DNA of 45,462 bases from Planctomycetia bacterium (lineage in GTDB: Bacteria > Planctomycetota > Planctomycetia > Pirellulales > JALHLM01). Positions 7,808 through 15,517 of this stretch are shown piece by piece; the stretch's first letter is position 1, and every line of letters starts with the position of its first letter. Location of the stretch: NCBI GenBank assembly GCA_034440135.1, contig JAWXBP010000058.1, forward strand, positions 1 to 45,462, given 5' to 3'. The notes beneath the pieces are model-generated. The model was not told the origin of the DNA, did not search any database, and worked only from the letters and a program-made list of their open reading frames with translations. Both the position numbers and the translations under genes were made by a program.

Positions 7808-8449
7808 TTAGTTGGCGAACAACGCGTTGAGGCAAATCTTCGACCAGGTTTCGAAATGGTCGAGGTTTTCCAGCAGTTCGCTGATGGGGCGGAAGCCGCT
7901 TTCCAGGATGTCGGTTTCACGCGAGGCGACGGCCGGACGTTCCATGTCGTAGATGTGAACGACGCCCAAGTGGACGCGGCCGACTTCGGTTTCGTCGTCG
8001 TTGATCAGACCGACGCAGGTCATCTGGTATGGCGCGGCGATTTCGACCTCTTCGGCCAATTCGCGCGCGAGCCCGGATTGATAGAGGTCGCCACGGTCGG
8101 CCTCCACGCCGTCGAGCGTGGAGATGTGCCCGCCGACGCCGATGCTGCGTTTACTGTGCAGCCGGGCTTCGCCTTGACCGCGACCTCGCGTGTACTGGAA
8201 CAGATGCGGCACGCCGGCGGCGTCGGTGTAACGGAACACGCAGTAGGGGATTAACTGCTTGAACTCAGAATCACGCTCGGCGTCGGCGCGGACCATGAAA
8301 CGCGTGTGCTGGGGGCTGAGCAGTTCGTCCAGGTAACGGTCGACGTCCGGCGAAAAGCCCTGAAAATGCCCGAGCCGATGAAAAACCTCGGTCGGGACGA
8401 CCAGGACTTGTTCAACCAGATGATCCGTGACGGGCGGAACCGTGGCCAT
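7808..8449 (-). CDS. Nudix-like predicted phosphoesterase
   Basis: 213 residues. ATG 8449 is preferred over ATG 8455 because an AGGAGG sequence sits 8 bases before it. The centre carries SIGVGGHIS followed by RELAEEVEI, the latter matching the REuxEExGu half of the Nudix box, while the Gx5E half is interrupted by an insertion (TLDGVEADRGDLYQSG). This matches my recollection of a MutT-related predicted phosphoesterase family (COG4112-like). The N-terminal third (LVVPTEVFHRLGHFQGF) is typical of that family. The substrate is unknown. Cytoplasmic, single gene, convergent with the HEAT/TPR gene. Confidence 0.7.
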   Translation of the reverse strand: MATVPPVTDHLVEQVLVVPTEVFHRLGHFQGFSPDVDRYLDELLSPQHTRFMVRADAERDSEFKQLIPYCVFRYTDAAGVPHLFQYTRGRGQGEARLHSKRSIGVGGHISTLDGVEADRGDLYQSGLARELAEEVEIAAPYQMTCVGLINDDETEVGRVHLGVVHIYDMERPAVASRETDILESGFRPISELLENLDHFETWSKICLNALFAN

Positions 8450-8611
8450 CGACATCGCCTCCTGCGGGTGGACCGAGTTGGCCGGCAGTATAGCCAGCTG
8501 TGCGGCGATGGTCGAGCGTCCCGTAGGTCGAGCACCGCGGACGAAGTCATCATCGCCGCGCCAGTTCTACGTCAGCCCGCATCCTTCACGTCTGCCAGCG
8601 ATGTGCCTGAA

Positions 8612-9439
8612 CTACCGTTTTGCGAGCGAAATGGTCAGCGCTGTGATCCACAGGCCGACCAGTATGGCGCAGGCAACCTTTTCCCATGCTTGCATCAGCA
8701 GCGGCGGGAAATGAGTGCGCGGTTGCTGAGGGTCGAAGCCGCGCGCTTGGACGGCGAAGGCCAGCGCCGAGGCGCGGCGCAGCGTGTTGGCCAGTAGCGG
8801 CTCGAGTAGTCTCAGCTCTTCCAGCAAGCGCATTCTTCGAAACTGAAAACGTCCGGCGCGCCGTAAGCCGGCGCGAAGTTGGTACGCTTGCCGCAGGGCC
8901 GCCCATTCTTCCAGGGCCAGCGGTATCGAACGGAGCGCCGCGGTGCCCATGTAGCTGAGCGGCGAGGGAATTCGCAGCCGCACGAGCGCCGCCATCAAGC
9001 GTTCCGGGCTGGTGGACAAGGCCACGGAGCTGCCGGCTAGCAGATTCGCGACAAACCGGAGCGATTGCCCTGCGCCGTAGCGCGCGCCTTCGGTATAAAA
9101 GTGCAGGCCGGCATAGTGTCTGCCGAGCCATGTAAACGCCGGCACGATGGTGAATAGCGGCGGGCGCGTCGTGTCATAATAGAACAAACCTTGGGACGAA
9201 ACGGTGCTCCAAATCACCAGCAGCGCGATGAACGCATAGGCCGCCGCGGCGCGCCAAGGAAAGCGTATCGCGAACAGGGGACAGGCGGCGACGAAACTCA
9301 GGGCGGCCAGCATCGCGACGGAATCGAACCAGATGCAGCCGATGGAAATCGTCGCGACCCACAGCAATTTCAAGCGCGGGTCGACTTGCACGAGCCAAGG
9401 CCGCGGCTCGACTTGTCGCAAGGCGTGCGACCAATTCAT
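8612..9439 (-). CDS. ecfT: Energy-coupling factor transporter transmembrane protein EcfT
   Basis: 275 residues, starting at ATG 9439 and overlapping the ATPase stop by 4 bases (ATGA). It opens with VDPRLKLLWVATISIGCIW, typical of CbiQ/EcfT proteins, and has about five hydrophobic membrane segments. The coupling-helix region with conserved Arg/Ala/Gly appears at LRAGLRRAGRF and again as AFAVQARGFD, corresponding to the two ATPase-contacting motifs of EcfT. It links the double ATPase to the substrate-binding S component in the inner membrane. It is the last gene of the ECF operon. Confidence 0.92.
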   Translation of the reverse strand: MNWSHALRQVEPRPWLVQVDPRLKLLWVATISIGCIWFDSVAMLAALSFVAACPLFAIRFPWRAAAAYAFIALLVIWSTVSSQGLFYYDTTRPPLFTIVPAFTWLGRHYAGLHFYTEGARYGAGQSLRFVANLLAGSSVALSTSPERLMAALVRLRIPSPLSYMGTAALRSIPLALEEWAALRQAYQLRAGLRRAGRFQFRRMRLLEELRLLEPLLANTLRRASALAFAVQARGFDPQQPRTHFPPLLMQAWEKVACAILVGLWITALTISLAKR

Positions 9440-10911
9440 GACGCGCGCTCCCGCGACGCCATCTCGCGCAAACAGGCCTCGAACGCTTCGATGGCGAACT
9501 TCGGCACATCATCGGCGATGATCCGCCCTCCGTCGAGCACGATCACGCGGTCGGCGAAATGCCTGGCCACCTGGAGGTCGTGCGTACTGAAGATCAACGT
9601 CTGGGGAGGGCCGCCGGCAGCGACGGCGTCTGTCAGCGTGCTCATCAACTGAGCTTCGTGCCGAGGGTCCTGTCCCGTGGTCGGTTCATCGAGCAGTAGC
9701 AGCGGCGCGCGCATGGTAAACGTCGCCGCAACGGCGACGCGGAGGCGCTCGCCTTGGCTCAAAAGCAATGGGGAGCGATCGAGCAATCGCTTCAATTCGA
9801 ATCGCTCCGCCGCATCGCGCACGCGCTCGGCGATTTCGTCGCGCGAGCAGCCGGCGTGTCGCGGCGCAAAGGCCAGTTCCTCGTGAACAGTGCGACAAAA
9901 CAACAACGTGTCCGGATTCTGGCGCACGAGTCCGACGGGCGCCGCACCCAAGAAATGAATGGCTCCGCTTTCCGGTTCATGCAGCCCTGCCAAGATCGCC
10001 AGCAATGTGCTTTTGCCGGAACCATTCGCGCCCAGCAGTGCGATACGCTCGCTGGCCTGTGCTCGGAAGTTCACGTCGCGCAACACGGCTGGACGTCGTC
10101 GATCGAACGTGAAGGTCAAGCGTTCGACTTCGACTAGCGGCGCACCCAGTACCGTATTGAGCGGACCATCTGGGGACTCTGACGACCGCAACCGCTTGAT
10201 CTCCGCGTCCCAAGCGGCGAAATCGCCTCGCGGCAAATTCGCGGCAAGTCGCCCCTCGTCTAGCACGAGCAACTGATCGGCCCGCTCCGTCCAGGCTGCG
10301 GTGCGGTGCTCGGCGACCACGATCGTCGGACCGCCGTCGGGCAAATTGTCGATCGCCGCCAGAAATTGCGCCGCCGCGCCGGGATCGAGTTGGCTCAACG
10401 GTTCATCGAGCAGCAACACTTCCGTGCGCATGGCCAACACTGCCGCCAAGACCAGCCGTTGTCGCTGCCCACCGGAGAGTTGTGCAACCTGGCGGTGGCG
10501 AAGTTCCTGTAGACCGACGAGTCGCAGCGCCTCGTCGATGCGGCGATCGATCTCGCTCGACTCGATCGCCAGGTTTTCCAACCCAAAGGCCACTTCGGAT
10601 TCCACGGTCGTCGTGCAAATCTGTGTATCGGGCGATTGCTGCACGAGCCCTACGAGCGCCGCGCGGCGCGCGGCTGGCAGTCGCCGTGGGTCATGCCCGG
10701 CAATGTTAATCTCACCTTGTCGCCGCGAGTGAACACTGTCCGCCAATAACCCGGCCAGCGCGTGCAATAGGGTCGATTTGCCGGCGCCGCTTGGGCCGAT
10801 CACCAGCGTGACGCTTCCGGCCGGTAGCGAAAACGTAACGTTATTGAGGGCCGGGGCGTCACCCGTCGGAAACGAGCAGCACAGCCCCTGGCAATGGATC
10901 GCCGCGGGCAT
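9436..10911 (-). CDS. Fused double ATP-binding subunit of an ECF transporter (YkoD-like)
   Basis: 491 residues from ATG 10911. The open frame extends upstream, but that part is a shadow of the S-component gene. There are two complete ABC domains. The first has Walker A GPSGAGKST at 39-47, signature LSGGQRQRL and Walker B EVLLLDEPLSQLD. The second has GANGSGKST, a less usual signature LSQGERLRV and PLLLLDEPTTGQD. Separate EcfA1/EcfA2 proteins are more common. A single fused chain of about 490 residues between an S component and EcfT is the YkoEDC layout associated with thiamine-precursor uptake (established for YkoEDC; substrate here inferred). The start overlaps the S-component stop in TGATG. 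Confidence 0.92.
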   Translation of the reverse strand: MPAAIHCQGLCCSFPTGDAPALNNVTFSLPAGSVTLVIGPSGAGKSTLLHALAGLLADSVHSRRQGEINIAGHDPRRLPAARRAALVGLVQQSPDTQICTTTVESEVAFGLENLAIESSEIDRRIDEALRLVGLQELRHRQVAQLSGGQRQRLVLAAVLAMRTEVLLLDEPLSQLDPGAAAQFLAAIDNLPDGGPTIVVAEHRTAAWTERADQLLVLDEGRLAANLPRGDFAAWDAEIKRLRSSESPDGPLNTVLGAPLVEVERLTFTFDRRRPAVLRDVNFRAQASERIALLGANGSGKSTLLAILAGLHEPESGAIHFLGAAPVGLVRQNPDTLLFCRTVHEELAFAPRHAGCSRDEIAERVRDAAERFELKRLLDRSPLLLSQGERLRVAVAATFTMRAPLLLLDEPTTGQDPRHEAQLMSTLTDAVAAGGPPQTLIFSTHDLQVARHFADRVIVLDGGRIIADDVPKFAIEAFEACLREMASRERAS

Positions 10912-11837
10912 CAACAGATCTCCCGCAGCCGCACGCCCCAGCGCGCGCCGACGATCGCGCCCAGTCCTCCGTACAACGCGCCGACGACGAGCGCCACGGC
11001 GGCGATGTAACTGGCCGGGTAGAACAGATCGAACAGCACTTCGTACATGCAATACTGCAGGAACCAGGCGCCGCCGTTGTAGACCGATAGCGCGAGCGCA
11101 CAACGTAACGGCCACGACCAACCGCGCGGCGCGACCGTGGTGATGTCTCCCGACCAGCGCGTCGCGCCGGTCAATAACAGGCAAAGTTCGCCGAGACTCG
11201 CACCAACAATGGCGAACCAGATATCCGTGGGCCCTAACTCGCCGGCGCAGATGCCGTTTAGAATGGCGACCGTGAGGTTCGAAAGGGCCAACGTCCCGGG
11301 GCGCGGGATGATCGCCACCGTGACGGCCTGAATCAACGTCGGGAGGACTTCACCGCCGAATCCGCTCACGAAGACAAAGTATGGCCCGACTAACACGCTA
11401 ATCACGGCGTCGGCGATTCGCGCCGTAAAGGAAATCGCGAAATGCACGCCGCTCAGCAGCGCGATCCGCGTCATGCCGACCACGCCGATGGCGGCCGTCA
11501 AACGCGGGCCGAAGCAAATCGCCGCGATCACGCCGGCAATCGACAGCACCGCCGCGACGCCCATCGCCGCCACGGCGATTGGGGTAGCTGGCTTTTCGAT
11601 TTCGTCCGCGGCGAGTGCCGGCGTGGCGAAACAGAGCATGATCGCGAGCGCGAGACAAATCGACGCTAGCCTGTCGTGCCAGCGAGGGTGAGACGACGTG
11701 GCACGAGAGTTTCCGGCCGTAATGGTAGCCGCTGTCAACTCTCCCTCGCTGGCGCTTCGGGCTAGTGTGAGGATGCTACGGGCTGGCGTCGCGACCTGTA
11801 CGGCGCTCGCGCTGGTCGCCGAAGTGCTGGCAGGCAT
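10911..11837 (-). CDS. ECF transporter S component-like membrane protein
   Basis: 308 residues from ATG 11837. The start is uncertain because the first 75 residues are low complexity and include the translation of a dispersed repeat (ARSASEGEL). A hydrophobic stretch with an Ala-rich end (ICLALAIMLCFATPALAA) follows, then about six membrane segments (AVAAVLSIAGVIAAICFG; FVFVSGFGGEVLPTL; AIVGASLGELCLLLTG; and others). The phrase IIPRPGTLALSNLTVAILNG recalls the conserved RxPG region of YkoE proteins. It probably binds the vitamin or precursor and couples to the fused ATPase and EcfT encoded next. No TPP riboswitch sequence was visible upstream, so the substrate remains open. Confidence 0.65.
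   Translation of the reverse strand: MPASTSATSASAVQVATPARSILTLARSASEGELTAATITAGNSRATSSHPRWHDRLASICLALAIMLCFATPALAADEIEKPATPIAVAAMGVAAVLSIAGVIAAICFGPRLTAAIGVVGMTRIALLSGVHFAISFTARIADAVISVLVGPYFVFVSGFGGEVLPTLIQAVTVAIIPRPGTLALSNLTVAILNGICAGELGPTDIWFAIVGASLGELCLLLTGATRWSGDITTVAPRGWSWPLRCALALSVYNGGAWFLQYCMYEVLFDLFYPASYIAAVALVVGALYGGLGAIVGARWGVRLREIC
11666..11765. repeat. Inverted pair of the planctomycete 'ARSASEGE/NPKRQRG' dispersed repeat
   Basis: Two 27-base units face each other: 11666-11692 and 11739-11765, with 22 of 27 positions matching after reverse complement. They flank about 46 bases and could pair as a hairpin. The core CCTCGCTGGCGCTTCGGG also occurs at 20821-20838. The arrangement resembles bacterial REP/BIME elements. 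It overlaps the 5' part of the S-component frame, which makes that protein's start doubtful. Confidence 0.75.
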
Positions 11838-11994
11838 CTTGCGTCGTATGCTATAAGGGTGCTGGATCAAGCTTGACGCGGCCCGCGCCCACGCGTTGTC
11901 GGGGTCAGCTTACTACTCGGTGAGTGCAGGAACCAGTGGATCGCACCGGCCCCCGACGGGCCGTGCGATGCACGTTGCCTTGAAGGACCGCCCG

Positions 11995-14133
11995 ATGGCT
12001 GCCGCGGCGATGCGCGTCTCGTTTCCGGAACCGGATATCGCGCTGATTACGCTCGATGCTCCGGACAAGAGCGCCAATATTTTTTCCCGCCATGTGCTGG
12101 ACGAGCTCGACAGCCACCTGGCCGGGCTGGAAAAGCGCACCGACCTGGCGGGGTTGATCTTTGTTTCGGCGAAGCCCGGCATCTTCATCGCAGGCGCAGA
12201 CCTGCGGGAATTCGCCGCCGCCAAGGACATCCAGCCTGCCGATACCGTGGCGATGTGCCGTCGCGGGCAGGAGTTGTTCCGGCGGCTCTCCAAAACGCCG
12301 TTTGTGACCGTGGCCGCCATCGACGGCATGTGCGTCGGCGGCGGCGCGGAGTTGGCCGTCTGGTGCGATCGCCGAATTATGTCGGATCGCCCGCAGGCGC
12401 AGCTCGGTTTTCCCGAGGTGAAGATCGGCATTTTCCCCGGCTGGGGCGGCACCGTCCGTACGCCGCGGATTGTCGGGCTGAGCAATGCGATCGAAATGAT
12501 CAGCAGCGGCGAATCGATCGACTCGCGCGCGGCCTATGCGATGGGTCTGGCCACCGACGTCGTGCCCGCCGAGCGATTGCAAGCGGCCGCCGTCGCCCTC
12601 GTTCGCGCGGAAAAAGCCTCCGGCGATTTCCTCCGGGATCGCGAGCGCTGGGCCAAGCCGATCGAGATGAGCGAAACGGAATTGGCGTTCCTCGGCGCGA
12701 CCGCTTCGGCGTACATCCAACAGCAGACGAAGGGGCAATACCCCGCGCCACTGGCGGCACTGGAACTGATGCTCGGCTCGATCGCCGTGGATGAAACCTC
12801 GGCCTGCGTGGCGGAAGCGGAAGGCATGGCGGCGCTGTTCGGTTCGCCGATCAGCCGCGCTTTGATCAACGTCTTTTTCCTGACGGACCGCAACAAGAAA
12901 GACCCCGGCGTCGGCGACGCCTCGATCAAGCCCGCGGCGATCAAATCAGTCGGTGTGATTGGCGCCGGCATCATGGGCGCGGGCATCGCGGCCGCCGGCG
13001 TGAAGCGCAAGCTCGCCACGGTGATTAACGACGCCTCGCCCGAGGCGATGCAACGCGGCGTGCGGAATGTCCTGGAGGAAGTCTCCTTCAACAAACAGAC
13101 GAAAGCCGCCGACGTCCAGCGAGCCTTGGAATTCGCGCCGCTGATCAACCCGGCGGTCGACGACATTGAGTTTTCGACTTGCGACCTGGTGATCGAGGCG
13201 ATCATCGAAAAGCCGGACGCCAAGCAGGCGTTGTTTCGCCGCTTGGAACCGAAGCTCCGCGACGATGCGATTTTGGCCTCCAACACGTCGGCGATTTCGA
13301 TCGGCCGACTGGCCGAAGCGGTGAACAAGCCGGAGCGCTTCGTCGGGATTCACTTCTTCAATCCCGTACGCAAGATGCCGCTTGTCGAGGTGATCCGCGG
13401 GTCGAAGACCAGCGACCAGACCATTGCCACGGCAGTAGGTTACTGCAAATTCATCGGCAAATCGCCAATCGTCGTCAACGACGGTCCCGGCTTCCTGGTG
13501 AATCGCCTGTTGCTGCCGTACATGAACGAGGCGCTGGAATTGTTGCTCGAAGGCGCGCCGATCAAGGACATTGACAAAGCCGCCAAGGCCTTCGGCATGC
13601 CGATCGGGCCCATCGGACTCTACGACGTTGTTGGATTGGACACCGCCTTCCATGCCGGCAACGTGATGCACGAGGCGTTTCCCGATCGCGTGGTCAAGTC
13701 GCCGCTGCTGGAAGCAATGGTCAAAGCCGGCCGACTGGGCGAAAAATCGGGCGTGGGCTTCTCGCTCTACACCGGCAAGAAGGGGAAACCTTCCCCGGAT
13801 CCGGCGCTCGATCAACTGATCGCCCCGCTGATGCGCGAGACCCGTAAAATTCCCGGCAAGGAAATCACCGAGCGACTGTTCCTGCCCATGGTGCTGGAAG
13901 CGACGCGGATTCTCGACGAACAGATTGTTCGCGACCCGCGCGACGTCGATCTCGGCCTGATTTTCGGCATCGGCTTCCCGCCGTTCAAAGGGGGCCTCCT
14001 GTTCTGGGCGGACACGCTCGGCGCCGCCAAAATCCTCGAGCAACTGAAACCGTACCAGCACCTCGGCGAACGCATGAAGCCCACGCCGATGTTGGAACGG
14101 ATGGCGAAAGAAGGAGCGGCGTTTTACGGGTAG
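11995..14133 (+). CDS. fadJ: Bifunctional enoyl-CoA hydratase / 3-hydroxyacyl-CoA dehydrogenase (FadJ/FadB-like)
   Basis: 712 residues from ATG 11995, chosen because AAGGA lies 8 bases upstream and the length fits the family. A TTG (11896) and ATG (11968) are alternatives. N-terminal crotonase domain: oxyanion-hole segments (IFIAGADLREF; DGMCVGGGAELAVWCDRR) and the region with the catalytic Glu (GFPEVKIGIFPGWGGT). Then the NAD-binding domain (VGVIGAGIMGAGIAAAG), the dehydrogenase active-site segment (FVGIHFFNPVRKMPLVEV) with its conserved His, and two C-terminal helical domains. It performs the hydration and oxidation steps of fatty acid beta-oxidation. Thiolase and acyl-CoA ligase genes follow on the same strand, completing most of the cycle. 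The symbol is by family; fadB is equally possible. Confidence 0.93.
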   Translation: MAAAAMRVSFPEPDIALITLDAPDKSANIFSRHVLDELDSHLAGLEKRTDLAGLIFVSAKPGIFIAGADLREFAAAKDIQPADTVAMCRRGQELFRRLSKTPFVTVAAIDGMCVGGGAELAVWCDRRIMSDRPQAQLGFPEVKIGIFPGWGGTVRTPRIVGLSNAIEMISSGESIDSRAAYAMGLATDVVPAERLQAAAVALVRAEKASGDFLRDRERWAKPIEMSETELAFLGATASAYIQQQTKGQYPAPLAALELMLGSIAVDETSACVAEAEGMAALFGSPISRALINVFFLTDRNKKDPGVGDASIKPAAIKSVGVIGAGIMGAGIAAAGVKRKLATVINDASPEAMQRGVRNVLEEVSFNKQTKAADVQRALEFAPLINPAVDDIEFSTCDLVIEAIIEKPDAKQALFRRLEPKLRDDAILASNTSAISIGRLAEAVNKPERFVGIHFFNPVRKMPLVEVIRGSKTSDQTIATAVGYCKFIGKSPIVVNDGPGFLVNRLLLPYMNEALELLLEGAPIKDIDKAAKAFGMPIGPIGLYDVVGLDTAFHAGNVMHEAFPDRVVKSPLLEAMVKAGRLGEKSGVGFSLYTGKKGKPSPDPALDQLIAPLMRETRKIPGKEITERLFLPMVLEATRILDEQIVRDPRDVDLGLIFGIGFPPFKGGLLFWADTLGAAKILEQLKPYQHLGERMKPTPMLERMAKEGAAFYG

Positions 14134-14243
14134 AGTTTGAAGTCTTCAGTGTTCAGTTTCCAGTCGATCGTGCTCTCACGCATAGAATTGTTCCTGAACT
14201 ACTCCACCTACTTCCTCTTCATTGAAAACTTCAAACTAATCCC
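14134..14243. repeat. Spacer holding copies of two dispersed repeat families
   Basis: Directly after the FadJ-like stop lies a copy of the AGTTTGAAGT/TTTCAGTGTTCAG family (14134-14165). An inverted partial copy (GAAAACTTCAAACT, 14224-14237) ends six bases before the thiolase start. Between them, at 14198-14215, is a partial copy of the ACTCCACCTACTTC family found again at 15415-15510. No ribosome-binding site is evident before the thiolase ATG. Confidence 0.75.
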
Positions 14244-15404
14244 ATGAAACATGCCGTCATCGTTGAGTGCGCCCGGACGGCCGTTGGCCGTGCCCACGCT
14301 GAAAAGGGATATTTCCGGGAAGTCCGTTCGGACGACCTCGCCACGGCAGTGGTGAAGGCGGTCGTGGAACGGAGCGGCATCGATCCCGAGGAAGTGGAAG
14401 ACGTCGTCCTCGGCAATACGCAGCAGCAAGGCGAGCAAGGTTTCTGCGTCGCCCGCGCCGTGGGCCTGATGGCCGGCTTGCCGATTCATGCCGGCGGCGC
14501 GACGATCAACCGCCTTTGTGGTTCGAGCCTGCAAGCCTTGAACCAGGCGGCCCACGCCATCGTGGCCGACGCCGAAGACGTGCAAATCGTCGGCGGGCTG
14601 GAGCACATGCACCACATCCCGATGGACAAGGATATCAATCTCAATCCCAAGCTCTTCCAGCGGACGTCGAAGGGCGCGCTGCACATGGGCTACACGGCGG
14701 AGTTCCTCGCGCAGACGCAAGGGATTTCTCGTGAGGAACAAGACGCCTTCGCCTTAAGAAGTCACCTGCGCGCGTCGGCCGCGCACGCCGGCGGCTTGTT
14801 CAAGCCGGAGATCGTGCCGGTCTGGGGGCGTGACGAGAATGGCGATCGCAAGTTGATCACCTTCGATCAATGCGTGCGTCCCGATTGCAGCCTCGCAGGA
14901 CTGGCCGCGCTCCAACCGGCGTTCATGCCGGGCATTGGTACGGTGACCGCGGGCAACAGCTCGCCGCTGAACGATGGCGCTGCGGCGATGTTGATCATGT
15001 CCGACGAACGGGCAAAATCGCTCGGCTTGAAGCCCTTGGTCCGCATTCGCGCCACGGCCGTGGTCGGAGTTGATCCCGCGGTGATGGGCACGGGTCCGGT
15101 TCCAGCCACGCAGAAGGCGCTCAAGCGCGCAGGGCTTAAACTGTCCGACATCGACCTGATTGAAATCAATGAAGCCTTCGCCTCGCAAGCCTTGGCCTGC
15201 GCACGCATGCTGGGCGTCGACGAAAACAAGCTGAACGTCCGCGGCGGGGCGATTGCCATTGGCCACCCGCTGGGGGCCAGCGGCGCGCGAATCGCCACGA
15301 CGTTGATTCACACCATGGTCGACACCGGCGCGACGCTCGGCCTGGCGACGATGTGCATCGGCGTTGGCCAGGGAATCGCCACGGTGTTCGAGCGTGTCGC
15401 GTAA
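14244..15404 (+). CDS. fadA: Acetyl-CoA C-acyltransferase (thiolase, FadA-like)
   Basis: 386 residues, the usual length for a thiolase. Catalytic residues are all visible: nucleophile Cys92 in NRLCGSSLQAL, His341 in AIGHPLGASG, and Cys371 in MCIGVGQG (the family usually has CIGGGQG, so one Gly is Val here). NEAFASQ and the C-terminal GQGIATVFE are also typical. It cleaves 3-ketoacyl-CoA with CoA to release acetyl-CoA, the last step of beta-oxidation. It follows the FadJ-like gene on the same strand after a repeat-filled 110-base spacer, so co-expression is likely but the repeats could affect read-through. Confidence 0.95.
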   Translation: MKHAVIVECARTAVGRAHAEKGYFREVRSDDLATAVVKAVVERSGIDPEEVEDVVLGNTQQQGEQGFCVARAVGLMAGLPIHAGGATINRLCGSSLQALNQAAHAIVADAEDVQIVGGLEHMHHIPMDKDINLNPKLFQRTSKGALHMGYTAEFLAQTQGISREEQDAFALRSHLRASAAHAGGLFKPEIVPVWGRDENGDRKLITFDQCVRPDCSLAGLAALQPAFMPGIGTVTAGNSSPLNDGAAAMLIMSDERAKSLGLKPLVRIRATAVVGVDPAVMGTGPVPATQKALKRAGLKLSDIDLIEINEAFASQALACARMLGVDENKLNVRGGAIAIGHPLGASGARIATTLIHTMVDTGATLGLATMCIGVGQGIATVFERVA

Positions 15405-15414
15405 TCGCCAAGAA

Positions 15415-15510
15415 AGTAGGTGAAGTAGTTAGTAGGTGAAGCAGTGAACCTTCACCGACTCAGCAGCGCACCTACTCCGCCTACTTCACCTACTAACTAC
15501 TCCACCTACT
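15415..15510. repeat. Inverted repeat pair between thiolase and acyl-CoA ligase genes
   Basis: A 30-base unit at 15415-15444, itself containing two direct copies of AGTAGGTGAAG, is matched by an inverted copy at 15481-15510 with 28 of 30 positions agreeing. The 36-base spacer makes a long stem-loop possible. The right arm ends 7 bases before the acyl-CoA ligase ATG, leaving no room for a normal ribosome-binding site outside the repeat. A partial copy occurs at 14198-14215. Confidence 0.85.
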
Positions 15511-15517
15511 CTCTCCG

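Noticed and set aside
11838-11994. Possible TPP riboswitch upstream of the ECF operon or the FadJ-like gene
   Set aside because: None of the conserved TPP words (CTGAGA, ACCTGATC-type) was found by eye; a covariance search would settle it.
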